Source: Terebella lapidaria
Taxonomy: Eukaryota; Annelida; Polychaeta; Terebellida; Terebellidae
Assembly (NCBI GenBank): GCA_949152475.1
Contig: OX424568.1
Coordinates: 19,195,667-19,259,666 of the forward strand
DNA length: 64,000 nucleotides
Reading direction: 5' to 3'
Shown here piece after piece: positions 38,201 through 50,441 of this stretch. How positions within the stretch are numbered: the stretch's first letter is position 1; every line of letters begins with the position of its first letter. A program made the translations under genes and the position numbers. Below the pieces are notes generated by a model. It had not been told where the DNA came from. It saw only the letters and a program-made list of their open reading frames with translations, and did not search any database.

Positions 38201-41200
38201 ACGTCATAATGACGTCATAAACGTCAAAAATCCGAAATTTCAAAGGGCCATAACACCGTCAATAGTGAATGGAATCCTTTGAAATTTGATATGCACTTTG
38301 AAAGCATTGACTTCTACGAATTTAAGTGCAAAGGTCAAAGGTCAAGGTCAAGGTCATCGAAATCCCAGAAAAACACGTTTCCGGTAATAACATCTGTTTG
38401 AATCATTGTGGGCTCATGAAATTTGAACCATGTCATTTAGAAGGGGTATGGCAATCAGATAAATATGTCAATTCCATGATTTACCTCGAACTTTGTCTAT
38501 AATCTGACAAAACTTAATCAGAATCCCATGAGTTTTTGGGATTTTACAGATATTTTTTTATGTTTTCATGGCTCCAATTTTCACACATTTACTGAACATT
38601 AATTTTAAAGAATTTCCTTGCAGTCAGTTGCAGTGTTATTTCTAGTTTATGGTCCACTTTTCACATTTGGAATAACTTGAAAACTCGCCGAGATATCAAA
38701 GTAGAAAGAGCAGTGGGGTGAATTTGATTCTCAATCCGTTCAGATGCTAATAAGCTGTAGAAACGATTACCCCCTGTGGACATGTCCCCTTCTAAATATA
38801 CACACTCGGTTGCGAAGTAGTACAGTATATCATATATGTATCCAAGTGCACATCTCAAACAACATTTCTTTTGTTTTTTGACTCAGAGGTGTCCAATTGG
38901 TATGATAAAGTCTAAAACTCATGTCTAAATACAGTCTGGGTCAAGCGACAGGCCACTTTATATCACAACTTTTGGGCATGACGAACAGGGGTTTGTGAGC
39001 ACCAGGTTTGTGAGCATTGTGAGCACTGTTACAGGTTTATAGTACATGTAGGGCATTGCCTAAGGCCCAATAGCTTGTATATATGCACCGGATATTATTA
39101 CTTGACGAAATCAAAGATTTTGTCAAGTATGTTGATCGGTTCCGTTTGTTTGTATGTTTGTTTGTTTGTTTGTTTGTTTGTTTGTGTGCGCTCTACAGGC
39201 CACAGTTCTCATTGGAAATTCATGAAATCTGGTAGAAAGTTTCTGGGCTGAAAAAGAAAGGTCGCTAGTTCTTTGTTAAGCTCAAGGTCAAATAACAAGG
39301 TCAAGGTCACGCAAAACGTCGAAAACACATAAGTGCTCATTATTCCAGTTCTAATCATCGTAGAGACTTCAAATCAAGTTCATATTGTAGATATACTCGA
39401 ATTCTGTCTTCTGTGACCATGACCTTGACATTTGACCTTGACCTTGAGAAGTATGCCATGAGGTGAATATCAAGGTCAAGTACGAAGGTCAGCGCACTAT
39501 ATCGAGTAGTACATTGTTGGAAAGGTCTTGAGTCCCTGATTCCAGTGATATCTCATTTTTGGCGCTGCGACATAAACTGACGTCATAATGACGTCATAAA
39601 CGTCAAAAATCCGAAATTTCAAAGGGCCATAACACCGTCAATAGTGAATGGAATCCTTTGAAATTTGATATGCACTTTGAAAGCATTGACTTCTACGAAT
39701 TTAAGTGCAAAGGTCAAAGGTCAAGGTCAAGGTCATCGAAATCCCAGAAAAACACGTTTCCGGTAATAACATCTGTTTGAATCATTGTGGGCTCATGAAA
39801 TTTGAACCATGTCATTTAGAAGGGGTATGGCAATCAGATAAATATGTCAATTCCATGATTTACCTCGAACTTTGTCTATAATCTGACAAAACTTAATCAG
39901 AATCCCATGAGTTTTTGGGATTTTACAGATATTTTTTTATGTTTTCATGGCTCCAATTTTCACACATTTACTGAACATTAATTTTAAAGAATTTCCTTGC
40001 AGTCAGTTGCAGTGTTATTTCTAGTTTATGGTCCACTTTTCACATTTGGAATAACTTGAAAACTCGCCGAGATATCAAAGTAGAAAGAGCAGTGGGGTGA
40101 ATTTGATTCTCAATCCGTTCAGATGCTAATAAGCTGTAGAAACGATTACCCCCTGTGGACATGTCCCCTTCTAAATATACACACTCGGTTGCGAAGTAGT
40201 ACAGTATATCATATATGTATCCAAGTGCACATCTCAAACAACATTTCTTTTGTTTTTTGACTCAGAGGTGTCCAATTGGTATGATAAAGTCTAAAACTCA
40301 TGTCTAAATACAGTCTGGGTCAAGCGACAGGCCACTTTATATCACAACTTTTGGGCATGACGAACAGGGGTTTGTGAGCACCAGGTTTGTGAGCATTGTG
40401 AGCACTGTTACAGGTTTATAGTACATGTAGGGCATTGCCTAAGGCCCAATAGCTTGTATATATGCACCGGATATTATTACTTGACGAAATCAAAGATTTT
40501 GTCAAGTATGTTGATCGGTTCCGTTTGTTTGTATGTTTGTTTGTTTGTTTGTTTGTTTGTTTGTGTGCGCTCTACAGGCCACAGTTCTCATTGGAAATTC
40601 ATGAAATCTGGTAGAAAGTTTCTGGGCTGAAAAAGAAAGGTCGCTAGTTCTTTGTTAAGCTCAAGGTCAAATAACAAGGTCAAGGTCACGCAAAACGTCG
40701 AAAACACATAAGTGCTCATTATTCCAGTTCTAATCATCGTAGAGACTTCAAATCAAGTTCATATTGTAGATATACTCGAATTCTGTCTTCTGTGACCATG
40801 ACCTTGACATTTGACCTTGACCTTGAGAAGTATGCCATGAGGTGAATATCAAGGTCAAGTACGAAGGTCAGCGCACTATATCGAGTAGTACATTGTTGGA
40901 AAGGTCTTGAGTCCCTGATTCCAGTGATATCTCATTTTTGGCGCTGCGACATAAACTGACGTCATAATGACGTCATAAACGTCAAAAATCCGAAATTTCA
41001 AAGGGCCATAACACCGTCAATAGTGAATGGAATCCTTTGAAATTTGATATGCACTTTGAAAGCATTGACTTCTACGAATTTAAGTGCAAAGGTCAAAGGT
41101 CAAGGTCAAGGTCATCGAAATCCCAGAAAAACACGTTTCCGGTAATAACATCTGTTTGAATCATTGTGGGCTCATGAAATTTGAACCATGTCATTTAGAA

Positions 41201-44200
41201 GGGGTATGGCAATCAGATAAATATGTCAATTCCATGATTTACCTCGAACTTTGTCTATAATCTGACAAAACTTAATCAGAATCCCATGAGTTTTTGGGAT
41301 TTTACAGATATTTTTTTATGTTTTCATGGCTCCAATTTTCACACATTTACTGAACATTAATTTTAAAGAATTTCCTTGCAGTCAGTTGCAGTGTTATTTC
41401 TAGTTTATGGTCCACTTTTCACATTTGGAATAACTTGAAAACTCGCCGAGATATCAAAGTAGAAAGAGCAGTGGGGTGAATTTGATTCTCAATCCGTTCA
41501 GATGCTAATAAGCTGTAGAAACGATTACCCCCTGTGGACATGTCCCCTTCTAAATATACACACTCGGTTGCGAAGTAGTACAGTATATCATATATGTATC
41601 CAAGTGCACATCTCAAACAACATTTCTTTTGTTTTTTGACTCAGAGGTGTCCAATTGGTATGATAAAGTCTAAAACTCATGTCTAAATACAGTCTGGGTC
41701 AAGCGACAGGCCACTTTATATCACAACTTTTGGGCATGACGAACAGGGGTTTGTGAGCACCAGGTTTGTGAGCATTGTGAGCACTGTTACAGGTTTATAG
41801 TACATGTAGGGCATTGCCTAAGGCCCAATAGCTTGTATATATGCACCGGATATTATTACTTGACGAAATCAAAGATTTTGTCAAGTATGTTGATCGGTTC
41901 CGTTTGTTTGTATGTTTGTTTGTTTGTTTGTTTGTTTGTTTGTGTGCGCTCTACAGGCCACAGTTCTCATTGGAAATTCATGAAATCTGGTAGAAAGTTT
42001 CTGGGCTGAAAAAGAAAGGTCGCTAGTTCTTTGTTAAGCTCAAGGTCAAATAACAAGGTCAAGGTCACGCAAAACGTCGAAAACACATAAGTGCTCATTA
42101 TTCCAGTTCTAATCATCGTAGAGACTTCAAATCAAGTTCATATTGTAGATATACTCGAATTCTGTCTTCTGTGACCATGACCTTGACATTTGACCTTGAC
42201 CTTGAGAAGTATGCCATGAGGTGAATATCAAGGTCAAGTACGAAGGTCAGCGCACTATATCGAGTAGTACATTGTTGGAAAGGTCTTGAGTCCCTGATTC
42301 CAGTGATATCTCATTTTTGGCGCTGCGACATAAACTGACGTCATAATGACGTCATAAACGTCAAAAATCCGAAATTTCAAAGGGCCATAACACCGTCAAT
42401 AGTGAATGGAATCCTTTGAAATTTGATATGCACTTTGAAAGCATTGACTTCTACGAATTTAAGTGCAAAGGTCAAAGGTCAAGGTCAAGGTCATCGAAAT
42501 CCCAGAAAAACACGTTTCCGGTAATAACATCTGTTTGAATCATTGTGGGCTCATGAAATTTGAACCATGTCATTTAGAAGGGGTATGGCAATCAGATAAA
42601 TATGTCAATTCCATGATTTACCTCGAACTTTGTCTATAATCTGACAAAACTTAATCAGAATCCCATGAGTTTTTGGGATTTTACAGATATTTTTTTATGT
42701 TTTCATGGCTCCAATTTTCACACATTTACTGAACATTAATTTTAAAGAATTTCCTTGCAGTCAGTTGCAGTGTTATTTCTAGTTTATGGTCCACTTTTCA
42801 CATTTGGAATAACTTGAAAACTCGCCGAGATATCAAAGTAGAAAGAGCAGTGGGGTGAATTTGATTCTCAATCCGTTCAGATGCTAATAAGCTGTAGAAA
42901 CGATTACCCCCTGTGGACATGTCCCCTTCTAAATATACACACTCGGTTGCGAAGTAGTACAGTATATCATATATGTATCCAAGTGCACATCTCAAACAAC
43001 ATTTCTTTTGTTTTTTGACTCAGAGGTGTCCAATTGGTATGATAAAGTCTAAAACTCATGTCTAAATACAGTCTGGGTCAAGCGACAGGCCACTTTATAT
43101 CACAACTTTTGGGCATGACGAACAGGGGTTTGTGAGCACCAGGTTTGTGAGCATTGTGAGCACTGTTACAGGTTTATAGTACATGTAGGGCATTGCCTAA
43201 GGCCCAATAGCTTGTATATATGCACCGGATATTATTACTTGACGAAATCAAAGATTTTGTCAAGTATGTTGATCGGTTCCGTTTGTTTGTATGTTTGTTT
43301 GTTTGTTTGTTTGTTTGTTTGTGTGCGCTCTACAGGCCACAGTTCTCATTGGAAATTCATGAAATCTGGTAGAAAGTTTCTGGGCTGAAAAAGAAAGGTC
43401 GCTAGTTCTTTGTTAAGCTCAAGGTCAAATAACAAGGTCAAGGTCACGCAAAACGTCGAAAACACATAAGTGCTCATTATTCCAGTTCTAATCATCGTAG
43501 AGACTTCAAATCAAGTTCATATTGTAGATATACTCGAATTCTGTCTTCTGTGACCATGACCTTGACATTTGACCTTGACCTTGAGAAGTATGCCATGAGG
43601 TGAATATCAAGGTCAAGTACGAAGGTCAGCGCACTATATCGAGTAGTACATTGTTGGAAAGGTCTTGAGTCCCTGATTCCAGTGATATCTCATTTTTGGC
43701 GCTGCGACATAAACTGACGTCATAATGACGTCATAAACGTCAAAAATCCGAAATTTCAAAGGGCCATAACACCGTCAATAGTGAATGGAATCCTTTGAAA
43801 TTTGATATGCACTTTGAAAGCATTGACTTCTACGAATTTAAGTGCAAAGGTCAAAGGTCAAGGTCAAGGTCATCGAAATCCCAGAAAAACACGTTTCCGG
43901 TAATAACATCTGTTTGAATCATTGTGGGCTCATGAAATTTGAACCATGTCATTTAGAAGGGGTATGGCAATCAGATAAATATGTCAATTCCATGATTTAC
44001 CTCGAACTTTGTCTATAATCTGACAAAACTTAATCAGAATCCCATGAGTTTTTGGGATTTTACAGATATTTTTTTATGTTTTCATGGCTCCAATTTTCAC
44101 ACATTTACTGAACATTAATTTTAAAGAATTTCCTTGCAGTCAGTTGCAGTGTTATTTCTAGTTTATGGTCCACTTTTCACATTTGGAATAACTTGAAAAC

Positions 44201-47200
44201 TCGCCGAGATATCAAAGTAGAAAGAGCAGTGGGGTGAATTTGATTCTCAATCCGTTCAGATGCTAATAAGCTGTAGAAACGATTACCCCCTGTGGACATG
44301 TCCCCTTCTAAATATACACACTCGGTTGCGAAGTAGTACAGTATATCATATATGTATCCAAGTGCACATCTCAAACAACATTTCTTTTGTTTTTTGACTC
44401 AGAGGTGTCCAATTGGTATGATAAAGTCTAAAACTCATGTCTAAATACAGTCTGGGTCAAGCGACAGGCCACTTTATATCACAACTTTTGGGCATGACGA
44501 ACAGGGGTTTGTGAGCACCAGGTTTGTGAGCATTGTGAGCACTGTTACAGGTTTATAGTACATGTAGGGCATTGCCTAAGGCCCAATAGCTTGTATATAT
44601 GCACCGGATATTATTACTTGACGAAATCAAAGATTTTGTCAAGTATGTTGATCGGTTCCGTTTGTTTGTATGTTTGTTTGTTTGTTTGTTTGTTTGTTTG
44701 TGTGCGCTCTACAGGCCACAGTTCTCATTGGAAATTCATGAAATCTGGTAGAAAGTTTCTGGGCTGAAAAAGAAAGGTCGCTAGTTCTTTGTTAAGCTCA
44801 AGGTCAAATAACAAGGTCAAGGTCACGCAAAACGTCGAAAACACATAAGTGCTCATTATTCCAGTTCTAATCATCGTAGAGACTTCAAATCAAGTTCATA
44901 TTGTAGATATACTCGAATTCTGTCTTCTGTGACCATGACCTTGACATTTGACCTTGACCTTGAGAAGTATGCCATGAGGTGAATATCAAGGTCAAGTACG
45001 AAGGTCAGCGCACTATATCGAGTAGTACATTGTTGGAAAGGTCTTGAGTCCCTGATTCCAGTGATATCTCATTTTTGGCGCTGCGACATAAACTGACGTC
45101 ATAATGACGTCATAAACGTCAAAAATCCGAAATTTCAAAGGGCCATAACACCGTCAATAGTGAATGGAATCCTTTGAAATTTGATATGCACTTTGAAAGC
45201 ATTGACTTCTACGAATTTAAGTGCAAAGGTCAAAGGTCAAGGTCAAGGTCATCGAAATCCCAGAAAAACACGTTTCCGGTAATAACATCTGTTTGAATCA
45301 TTGTGGGCTCATGAAATTTGAACCATGTCATTTAGAAGGGGTATGGCAATCAGATAAATATGTCAATTCCATGATTTACCTCGAACTTTGTCTATAATCT
45401 GACAAAACTTAATCAGAATCCCATGAGTTTTTGGGATTTTACAGATATTTTTTTATGTTTTCATGGCTCCAATTTTCACACATTTACTGAACATTAATTT
45501 TAAAGAATTTCCTTGCAGTCAGTTGCAGTGTTATTTCTAGTTTATGGTCCACTTTTCACATTTGGAATAACTTGAAAACTCGCCGAGATATCAAAGTAGA
45601 AAGAGCAGTGGGGTGAATTTGATTCTCAATCCGTTCAGATGCTAATAAGCTGTAGAAACGATTACCCCCTGTGGACATGTCCCCTTCTAAATATACACAC
45701 TCGGTTGCGAAGTAGTACAGTATATCATATATGTATCCAAGTGCACATCTCAAACAACATTTCTTTTGTTTTTTGACTCAGAGGTGTCCAATTGGTATGA
45801 TAAAGTCTAAAACTCATGTCTAAATACAGTCTGGGTCAAGCGACAGGCCACTTTATATCACAACTTTTGGGCATGACGAACAGGGGTTTGTGAGCACCAG
45901 GTTTGTGAGCATTGTGAGCACTGTTACAGGTTTATAGTACATGTAGGGCATTGCCTAAGGCCCAATAGCTTGTATATATGCACCGGATATTATTACTTGA
46001 CGAAATCAAAGATTTTGTCAAGTATGTTGATCGGTTCCGTTTGTTTGTATGTTTGTTTGTTTGTTTGTTTGTTTGTTTGTGTGCGCTCTACAGGCCACAG
46101 TTCTCATTGGAAATTCATGAAATCTGGTAGAAAGTTTCTGGGCTGAAAAAGAAAGGTCGCTAGTTCTTTGTTAAGCTCAAGGTCAAATAACAAGGTCAAG
46201 GTCACGCAAAACGTCGAAAACACATAAGTGCTCATTATTCCAGTTCTAATCATCGTAGAGACTTCAAATCAAGTTCATATTGTAGATATACTCGAATTCT
46301 GTCTTCTGTGACCATGACCTTGACATTTGACCTTGACCTTGAGAAGTATGCCATGAGGTGAATATCAAGGTCAAGTACGAAGGTCAGCGCACTATATCGA
46401 GTAGTACATTGTTGGAAAGGTCTTGAGTCCCTGATTCCAGTGATATCTCATTTTTGGCGCTGCGACATAAACTGACGTCATAATGACGTCATAAACGTCA
46501 AAAATCCGAAATTTCAAAGGGCCATAACACCGTCAATAGTGAATGGAATCCTTTGAAATTTGATATGCACTTTGAAAGCATTGACTTCTACGAATTTAAG
46601 TGCAAAGGTCAAAGGTCAAGGTCAAGGTCATCGAAATCCCAGAAAAACACGTTTCCGGTAATAACATCTGTTTGAATCATTGTGGGCTCATGAAATTTGA
46701 ACCATGTCATTTAGAAGGGGTATGGCAATCAGATAAATATGTCAATTCCATGATTTACCTCGAACTTTGTCTATAATCTGACAAAACTTAATCAGAATCC
46801 CATGAGTTTTTGGGATTTTACAGATATTTTTTTATGTTTTCATGGCTCCAATTTTCACACATTTACTGAACATTAATTTTAAAGAATTTCCTTGCAGTCA
46901 GTTGCAGTGTTATTTCTAGTTTATGGTCCACTTTTCACATTTGGAATAACTTGAAAACTCGCCGAGATATCAAAGTAGAAAGAGCAGTGGGGTGAATTTG
47001 ATTCTCAATCCGTTCAGATGCTAATAAGCTGTAGAAACGATTACCCCCTGTGGACATGTCCCCTTCTAAATATACACACTCGGTTGCGAAGTAGTACAGT
47101 ATATCATATATGTATCCAAGTGCACATCTCAAACAACATTTCTTTTGTTTTTTGACTCAGAGGTGTCCAATTGGTATGATAAAGTCTAAAACTCATGTCT

Positions 47201-47435
47201 AAATACAGTCTGGGTCAAGCGACAGGCCACTTTATATCACAACTTTTGGGCATGACGAACAGGGGTTTGTGAGCACCAGGTTTGTGAGCATTGTGAGCAC
47301 TGTTACAGGTTTATAGTACATGTAGGGCATTGCCTAAGGCCCAATAGCTTGTATATATGCACCGGATATTATTACTTGACGAAATCAAAGATTTTGTCAA
47401 GTATGTTGATCGGTTCCGTTTGTTTGTATGTTTGT
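32274..47435 (+). repeat. Tandem array B: eleven copies of the 1379-bp S unit
   Basis: Anchors fall at 32289, 33668, 35047, 36426, 37805, 39184, 40563, 41942, 43321, 44700 and 46079, every interval exactly 1379 bp. By eye the copies are identical, including a constant seven-step GTTT tract, which is unusual because microsatellites normally change length quickly. The first copy is entered from hairpin H3. The last is cut in its GTTT tract by hairpin H6 at 47436. No copy carries the 6-bp or 8-bp deletions seen in array A. The array is either very recently amplified or homogenised, or partly an assembly product. Confidence 0.93.
32811..32845 (+). promoter_or_regulatory. Nuclear-receptor-type half-site cluster in the S unit (representative)
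   Basis: The first array B copy shows four AGGTCA half-sites in succession, two separated by one A (AGGTCA-A-AGGTCA, the DR1 arrangement) and two in TCAAGGTCA context. DR1 is the known arrangement for RXR, HNF4 and COUP-TF type receptors, and TCAAGGTCA for ERR and NR5A type receptors. Binding here is inference only. The pattern repeats in every S copy except array A copy 2, which has one fewer half-site. Confidence 0.4.
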
Positions 47436-47690
47436 TACTTGGCGAAATCTTCGATTTTGCCAAGTATGTTGGTCACTAGAGTTTGTCTGTCCGTCTGTCT
47501 GTCTGTTTGTTTGTTTGTTCGCATCGTACAGGCCACAGTTCTCGTGTGATCTAAACCAAACTTGCCACACATAACAGCCATAGGCTAACTTAGATCAGCC
47601 CAACTTTTCAAGGTCAAAGGTCAAAGGTCAAGGTCACAGGAATAGTTAGAATCTTTTCTGCCATTTAAGCCAATGTTAAATTCAAAACTG
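47436..47690 (+). repeat. Stem-loop leader H6, mixed microsatellite and GGTCA-bearing lead segment
   Basis: TACTTGGCGAAATC (47436-47449) pairs with GATTTTGCCAAGTA (47453-47466) around TTC, 14 pairs with one G-T. A GTCTG/GTTTG tract and GTACAGGCCACAGTTCTC follow, the latter shared with the S head. A short run of AGGTCA sites near 47610-47635 precedes the satellite. The leader interrupts the last S copy of array B inside its GTTT tract. Confidence 0.72.
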
Positions 47691-50340
47691 TATATCTCAG
47701 TAAATATTGATCGTAGAGCAAAAAGGACGTTATTTTCAGACCCAGAGGGCTTTATACCAGTATACTAGGGATGGTTTGGTATCAGATTACACCTGTGGTG
47801 TCAAATTACACAAAACCGGAAATAGAATTATTTTAGAAGCAAATGAGTTCAGAATGTCCACATTTCAGTTATAATGCCATTCTGGTGTGTTATGAGGCCA
47901 AAAATTGACATTTTCCCCTATTATCGCCCATTTCCCCCTATTATCGCCCATTTTACATTGAAATCAGTATATCTCAGTAAATATTGATCGTAGAGCAAAA
48001 AGGACGTTATTTTCGGACCCAAAGGGCTATACTCCATTATACTAGGGATGGTTTGGTATCAGATTACACCTGTGGTGTCAAATTACACAAAACCGGAAGT
48101 AGAATTATTTTTGATGCAAATGAGTTCAGAATGCCCACAGTTCAGTTATCCTGTCATTCTGGTGTGTTTTAAGGCCAAAAAGTGACATTTTCCCCTATTA
48201 TCACCCATTCAACACTGAAATCAGTATATCTCAGTAAATATTGATCGTATAGCAAAAAGGACGTTATTTTCGGACCCAGAGGGCTATAATCCAGTATAAT
48301 AGGAATGGTTTTGTATCAGATTACACCTGTGGTGTCAAGTTACACAAAACCGGAAGTAGAATTCTTTTAGAAGAAAATGAGTTAAGAATGTCCATATTTC
48401 AGCTATAATGACATTCTGGTGTGTTATAAGGCCAAACATTGACATTTTCCCCTATTATCGCCCATTTTACATTGAAATCAGTATATCTCAGTAAATATTG
48501 ATCGTAGAGCAAAAAGGACGCTATTTTCGGACCCAAAGGGCTTTATACCAGTATACTAGGGATGGTTTGGTATCAGATTACACCTGTGGTATCAAATTAC
48601 ACAAAACCGGAAGTAGAATTATTTTAGAAGCAAATGAATTCAGAATGTCCACATTTCAGTTATAATGCCATTCTGTTGTGTTATTAGGCCAAAAGTTGAC
48701 ATTTTCCCCTATTATCGCCCATTTCCCCCTATTATCGCCCAGTTTACATTGAAATCAGTATATCTCAGTAAATATTGATTGTAGAGCAAAAAGGACGTTA
48801 TTTTCGGACCCAAAGGGCTATACTCTATTTTACTAGGGATGGTTTGGTATCAGATTACACCTGTGGTGTCAAAATTACACAAAACCGGAATTATAATTAT
48901 TTTTGATGCAAATGAGTTCAGAATGCCCACAGTTCATTTATCCTGTCATTCTGGTGTGTTTTAAGGCCAAAAAGTGACATTTTCCCCTATTATCGCCCAT
49001 TCAACACTGAAATCAGTATATCTCAGTAAATATTGATCGTAGAGCAAAATGGACGTTATTTTCGGACCCAGAGGGCTATAATCCAGTATAATAGGAATGG
49101 TTTTGTATCAGATTACACCTGTGGTGTCAAGTTACACAAAACCGGAAGTAGAATTATTTTAGAAGAAAATGAGTTAAGAATGTACACATTTCAGCTATAA
49201 GGCCATTCTGGTGTGTTATAAGGCCAAGAAGTGACATTTTCCCCTATTATGGCCCATTTAACACTGAAATCAGTATATCTCAGTAAATATTGATCGTAGA
49301 GCAAAAAGAACGCTATTTTCGGACCCAAAGGGCTTTATACCAGTATACTAGGGATGGTTTGGTATCAGATTACACCTGTGGTGTCAAATTACACAAAACC
49401 GGAAGTAGAATTATTTTAGAAGCAAATGAATTCAGAATGTCCACATTTCAGTTATAATGCCATTCTGGTGTGTTATAAGGCCAAAAATTGACATTTTCCC
49501 CTATTATCGCCCATTTCCCCCTATTATCGCCCATTTTACATTGAAATCAGTATATCTCAGTAAATATTGATCGTAGAGCAAAAAGGACGTTATTTTCGGA
49601 CCCAAAGGGCTATACTCCATTACACTAGGGATGGTTTGGTATCAGATTACACCTGTGGTGTCAAATTACACAAAACCGGAAGTAGAATTTTTTTTTAAGC
49701 AAGTGAGTTCAGAATGCTCACAGTTCAGTTATCGTGCTATTCTGGTTTGTTTTAAGGCCAGAAAGTGACATTCCCCCCTATTATCGCCCATTCAACATTG
49801 AAATCAGTATATCTCAGTAAATATTGATCGTAGAGCAAAAAGAGCGTTATTTTCAGACCCAGAGGGTTATATTCCACTATGGTATGGATGGTTTGGTATC
49901 AGATTGCACCTGTGGTGTCAAATTACACAAAACCGGAAGTAAAATTTTTTTTCAAGCGAATGAGTTCAGAATGCCCATGGTTCAGTTATCATGTTATTCT
50001 GGTGTGTTTTAAGGCCAAAAAGTTACATTCTTAACATTGAAATCAGTATATCTCAGTAAATATTGATCGTAGAACAAAACACGCTAGATTATACTTGTGG
50101 TGTCAAATTACACCAAACCAAAAGTAGAATTATTTTTCAAGCAAATGTATTCAGCATGACCACACTTCAGTTACGGTGCCATTATTATGTGTTTAAAGGC
50201 CAAAAAGTGACCATGTCGGCTATTATTGTCCATTGGACATAAAGATTACTACATTTCAGTAAATATTGCTCATAGAGAAAAACAGATATCATATTTTGAC
50301 CGGGATCACAACTTACTGATATAATCATGATAATGGTACA
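47691..50340 (+). repeat. Satellite with 257/277-bp monomers in a three-monomer higher-order repeat
   Basis: Monomers marked by TATATCTCAGTAAATATTGA start at 47691, 47968, 48225, 48482, 48759, 49017, 49274, 49551, 49808 and 50047, with a decayed one near 50248. Spacings are 277, 257, 257, 277, 258, 257, 277, 257, 239. The long form contains an extra 20 bp from doubling of CCCCTATTATCGCCCATTT. The period of three (791, 792, 773 bp) is a higher-order repeat, and the right end degenerates. Frames of about 60 codons inside monomers are not conserved from copy to copy. Confidence 0.88.
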
Positions 50341-50379
50341 TATGTGTTAGCATAGATATGGTATGGATATTATACAAGT

Positions 50380-50441
50380 ATTTCGCCAAGTTTTGGCCTA
50401 CTGGCCAATGTTTTCTCGTTTGTTTGTTTGTTTGTTTGTTT
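50380..50441 (+). repeat. Stem-loop leader H4 plus GTTT tract heading array C
   Basis: TTGGCC (50393-50398) and GGCCAA (50403-50408) are perfect arms around TACT. They are preceded by TTTCGCCAAGT and followed by TTTTCTCG and GTTT repeats. The layout matches H3 and H5 but the stem sequence differs. The S unit begins directly after the microsatellite. Confidence 0.72.

Noticed and set aside
47984-48172. 62-codon frame in satellite monomers at 47984 and 49824
   Set aside because: Present in only two of about ten monomers and interrupted in the others.
47691-50340. CRISPR-like regular repeat
   Set aside because: Whole monomers of about 257-277 bp repeat with no short-repeat/unique-spacer pattern, and the context is eukaryotic.
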